Of a stretch of DNA of 8,146 nucleotides, positions 6,767 through 8,146 are shown piece by piece. Source of the stretch: JBMNOU01 sp050943215 (lineage in GTDB: Bacteria > Bacillota > Clostridia > Christensenellales > SZUA-584); contig JBMNOU010000075.1 of assembly GCA_050943215.1 (NCBI GenBank), positions 1 through 8,146 on the forward strand, given 5' to 3'. How positions within the stretch are numbered: the first letter of the stretch is position 1; every line of letters starts with the position of its first letter. Made by a program: the position numbers and the translations under genes. A model generated the notes under the pieces. That model was not told the origin of the DNA, did not search any database, and saw only the letters and a list, made by a program, of their open reading frames with translations.

Positions 6767-7474
6767 ATGAACTGTTCGTCAAACCAGAATAATACCAACA
6801 TGACAGCGCAAAGCAGCAATCTGGTTTTTAGTACTCAGACGATTATGCCCCCAGGCCTTGGGGATATTGCGCCGGATTTTACGGCTATGACCACGGACGG
6901 TATAAAAAGCCTGTCCGATTACCGCGGCAAATGGGTGATTCTTTTTAGCCATCCGGGGGATTTTACGCCTGTTTGCACTACTGAATTTATTGCGTTTACA
7001 AAGCGCTATCAGGACTTTAAAGACCGGAATGCCGAGCTTATCGGGCTGTCAATTGACTCTAATTCTTCTCACATCGCCTGGATCATTAACATTTTCCGCA
7101 ATACCGGTATCGAAATCCCTTTTCCCATTATTGAGGATAGAGATATGGCAATATCCAGGATGTATGGCATGTTACATCCAGGAGTTAGCACGACAGCTAC
7201 TGTAAGGAATGTTTATTTTATTGATCCAAACGGCGTCATACGGGCGAAACTGATCTATCCGCTAACAAACGGTAGGAATATCGGCGAAATACTTCGGCTA
7301 CTCGTAGCGCTTCAGACCACAGACTCAAACAAGGTTTCGACCCCAGCCAACTGGCGTTTAGGATATCCGACGATTATACCGTCGCCAACAACCATCAGCG
7401 GCGCGAAGGAACGGCTGGAGTCAAGCGGCAACTGCATGGATTGGTATCTATGTTACTCCCCAGATAAAAGCTAG
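6767..7474 (+). CDS. Peroxiredoxin, Prx6/AhpC-type thioredoxin-fold peroxidase
   Basis: This 235-residue cytoplasmic enzyme should reduce hydrogen peroxide and organic peroxides through a reactive cysteine. The active-site block SHPGDFTPVCTTEF (61-74) holds Pro63, Thr67 and the peroxidatic Cys70; Arg147 in ATVRNV completes the catalytic set. DIAPDFTA (33-40), NAELIGLSIDS (88-98) and YFIDPNGVIRAKLIYPLTNG (150-169) are typical of the Prx6 group. Near the C-terminus Cys223 and Cys229 (NCMDWYLCYS) keep the six-residue spacing of the cysteine pair in archaeal relatives such as Aeropyrum pernix thioredoxin peroxidase, so a resolving cysteine is likely. The first about 28 residues, rich in Asn, Ser and Thr and with an extra Cys3, extend beyond the usual start. 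Still, ATG 6767 has a good AAGGA six to ten bases upstream (6752-6756), whereas Met27 has none. The gene stands alone after a terminator. A short CCAGT/ACTGG hairpin (7481-7494) follows without a T-run. Confidence 0.94.
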   Translation: MNCSSNQNNTNMTAQSSNLVFSTQTIMPPGLGDIAPDFTAMTTDGIKSLSDYRGKWVILFSHPGDFTPVCTTEFIAFTKRYQDFKDRNAELIGLSIDSNSSHIAWIINIFRNTGIEIPFPIIEDRDMAISRMYGMLHPGVSTTATVRNVYFIDPNGVIRAKLIYPLTNGRNIGEILRLLVALQTTDSNKVSTPANWRLGYPTIIPSPTTISGAKERLESSGNCMDWYLCYSPDKS

Positions 7475-7670
7475 TAACCACCAGTGTCTACTGGCAAAGG
7501 GTATACTGATAAAAATTAAGCTAATACAAAAAACGCGGAAAGATTCTTATAGAGATTTTGATGACATATTTTTATATAGGTGAGAAATACTAAATAAGGC
7601 ACGTCTTTTAGCGGGATAATAAATAACCGATGATAAAAAAGAATGCCCAGAACTTACCGAAGGGATGGTA

Positions 7671-8024
7671 ATGGCGATGAAGTCATTGATATGCCAGGCA
7701 TCGGACTGCATGTATAATATGCACGAAAAATGCAGCGCCAATGTGATACAGGTGAACAACACAAGACAGGAAACGTATTGTGATACTTATACAAAGGACG
7801 ATACTTTTGTTGCAACAGGAAGGGAGGAATTGAGAAGAGGCACCTTTACGGATAATATTGCAGATACCGAATTTGGCGCGGAGTTCGTGGATTCTCCCAA
7901 GATATTCTGTACGGCCATAAAATGTTCATATAATAAATCGTTCCATTGCAAGGCGGACGGTATTGAAATAGATAATCCGCATGATACAATGATATGTGAC
8001 TGCAAGACATATAGACCAAAATAG
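7671..8024 (+). CDS. Small cysteine-rich protein with two DUF1540 domains
   Basis: This 117-residue cytoplasmic protein has no signal peptide or membrane span and two copies of the DUF1540 module. Copy 1 (about 6-42) reads LICQASDCMYNMHEKCSAN and continues to ETYCDTY. Copy 2 (about 78-115) reads IFCTAIKCSYNKSFHCKADG and continues to MICDCKTYRPK. Both have the spacing C-x4-C-x7-C-x15-C, at Cys 8, 13, 21, 37 and Cys 80, 85, 93, 109, with an additional Cys111. Four cysteines per module suggest a bound metal, probably zinc, but the role of the family is unknown; it is common in Clostridia and Bacilli. The linker (43-75) is acidic and polar with little predicted structure. Three ATGs lie in frame at 7665, 7671 and 7677. 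I choose 7671 because GAAGGG (7659-7664) is then six bases away, whereas it abuts the first. No clear promoter is seen in the 196 bases before it. A terminator follows. Confidence 0.85.
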   Translation: MAMKSLICQASDCMYNMHEKCSANVIQVNNTRQETYCDTYTKDDTFVATGREELRRGTFTDNIADTEFGAEFVDSPKIFCTAIKCSYNKSFHCKADGIEIDNPHDTMICDCKTYRPK

Positions 8025-8064
8025 CCGGTAAATTGACCAGTCCGTAGTGTGGGCATATTTGGCA

Positions 8065-8096
8065 AGCGTGTTAAGCTTAATTTGCGAATACACGCT
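8065..8096 (+). other. Inverted repeat in the 3' region after the DUF1540 gene
   Basis: AGCGTGT (8065-8071) and ACACGCT (8090-8096) are exact inverted copies separated by 18 bases. The perfect palindrome TTAAGCTTAA (8071-8080) overlaps the left arm by one base and lies mostly in the loop. It sits just before the final terminator and may be part of the transcript's 3' structure. Without a T-run it is not a terminator by itself. Confidence 0.3.
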
Positions 8097-8112
8097 GAAA
8101 ATATCGCTATAT

Positions 8113-8146
8113 GAAAAACCGCAGGGTGTATTGCGGTTTTTCTTGT
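8113..8146 (+). terminator. Intrinsic terminator at the right edge
   Basis: GAAAAACCGCA (8113-8123) pairs perfectly with TGCGGTTTTTC (8132-8142) over 11 base pairs around an 8-base loop. TTTTTCTTGT forms the T-rich end, and the A-run on the left arm makes it potentially bidirectional. It lies 89 bases after the DUF1540 stop codon and most simply ends that transcript. Confidence 0.8.

Noticed and set aside
6990..7205. Short + strand open frame within the peroxiredoxin gene
   Set aside because: It is out of frame with a well-conserved peroxiredoxin that includes all catalytic residues and has no start signal of its own.
7481..7494. CCAGT/ACTGG hairpin after the peroxiredoxin gene as a terminator
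   Set aside because: The stem is only five base pairs and is followed by CAAAGGG, not a T-run.

Overview
The window looks like chromosomal DNA of a low-to-moderate GC Gram-positive bacterium of the Clostridia type. The support is strong purine-rich ribosome binding sites, sigma-A-like promoters, all seven intact genes on the + strand, a DUF1540 protein, a PadR regulator remnant of clostridial style, and short U-tract terminators. I cannot assign a genus. No tRNA, rRNA, CRISPR array, integrase, transposase or phage gene is visible.

Left part (1-1661): a promoter-like site with a dyad lies before a clearly decayed PadR-family regulator gene (about 140-470, pieces in three frames, premature stops). 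Fourteen bases further on is an intact short-chain dehydrogenase/reductase gene (485-1345). About 316 bases without a recognisable gene follow, with a good promoter near their right end.

Middle (1662-4002): a two-gene ABC exporter operon. The ATPase and a 542-residue polytopic permease overlap by 8 bases. The permease appears to be built from two related halves. The exported substrate cannot be read from the sequence.

Middle-right (4025-6671): a separate operon with its own perfect TATAAT box encodes LemA and a secreted/membrane DUF2207 protein with a glycine-rich, Ser-Trp-ending tail. It is closed by a strong intrinsic terminator. LemA and DUF2207 proteins often occur together; their shared envelope role is not established.

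Right part (6767-8146): a Prx6-type peroxiredoxin with an extra Asn/Ser-rich N-terminus and a C-terminal cysteine pair, then a small protein made of two DUF1540 cysteine modules with identical spacing, then a terminator at the window edge. The genes look mostly like ordinary housekeeping or envelope functions. I see no convincing sign of a wholly new system. The points best worth a second look are the decayed regulator with its possible orphan operator, the LemA/DUF2207 pair, the modified peroxiredoxin, and the tandem DUF1540 protein.
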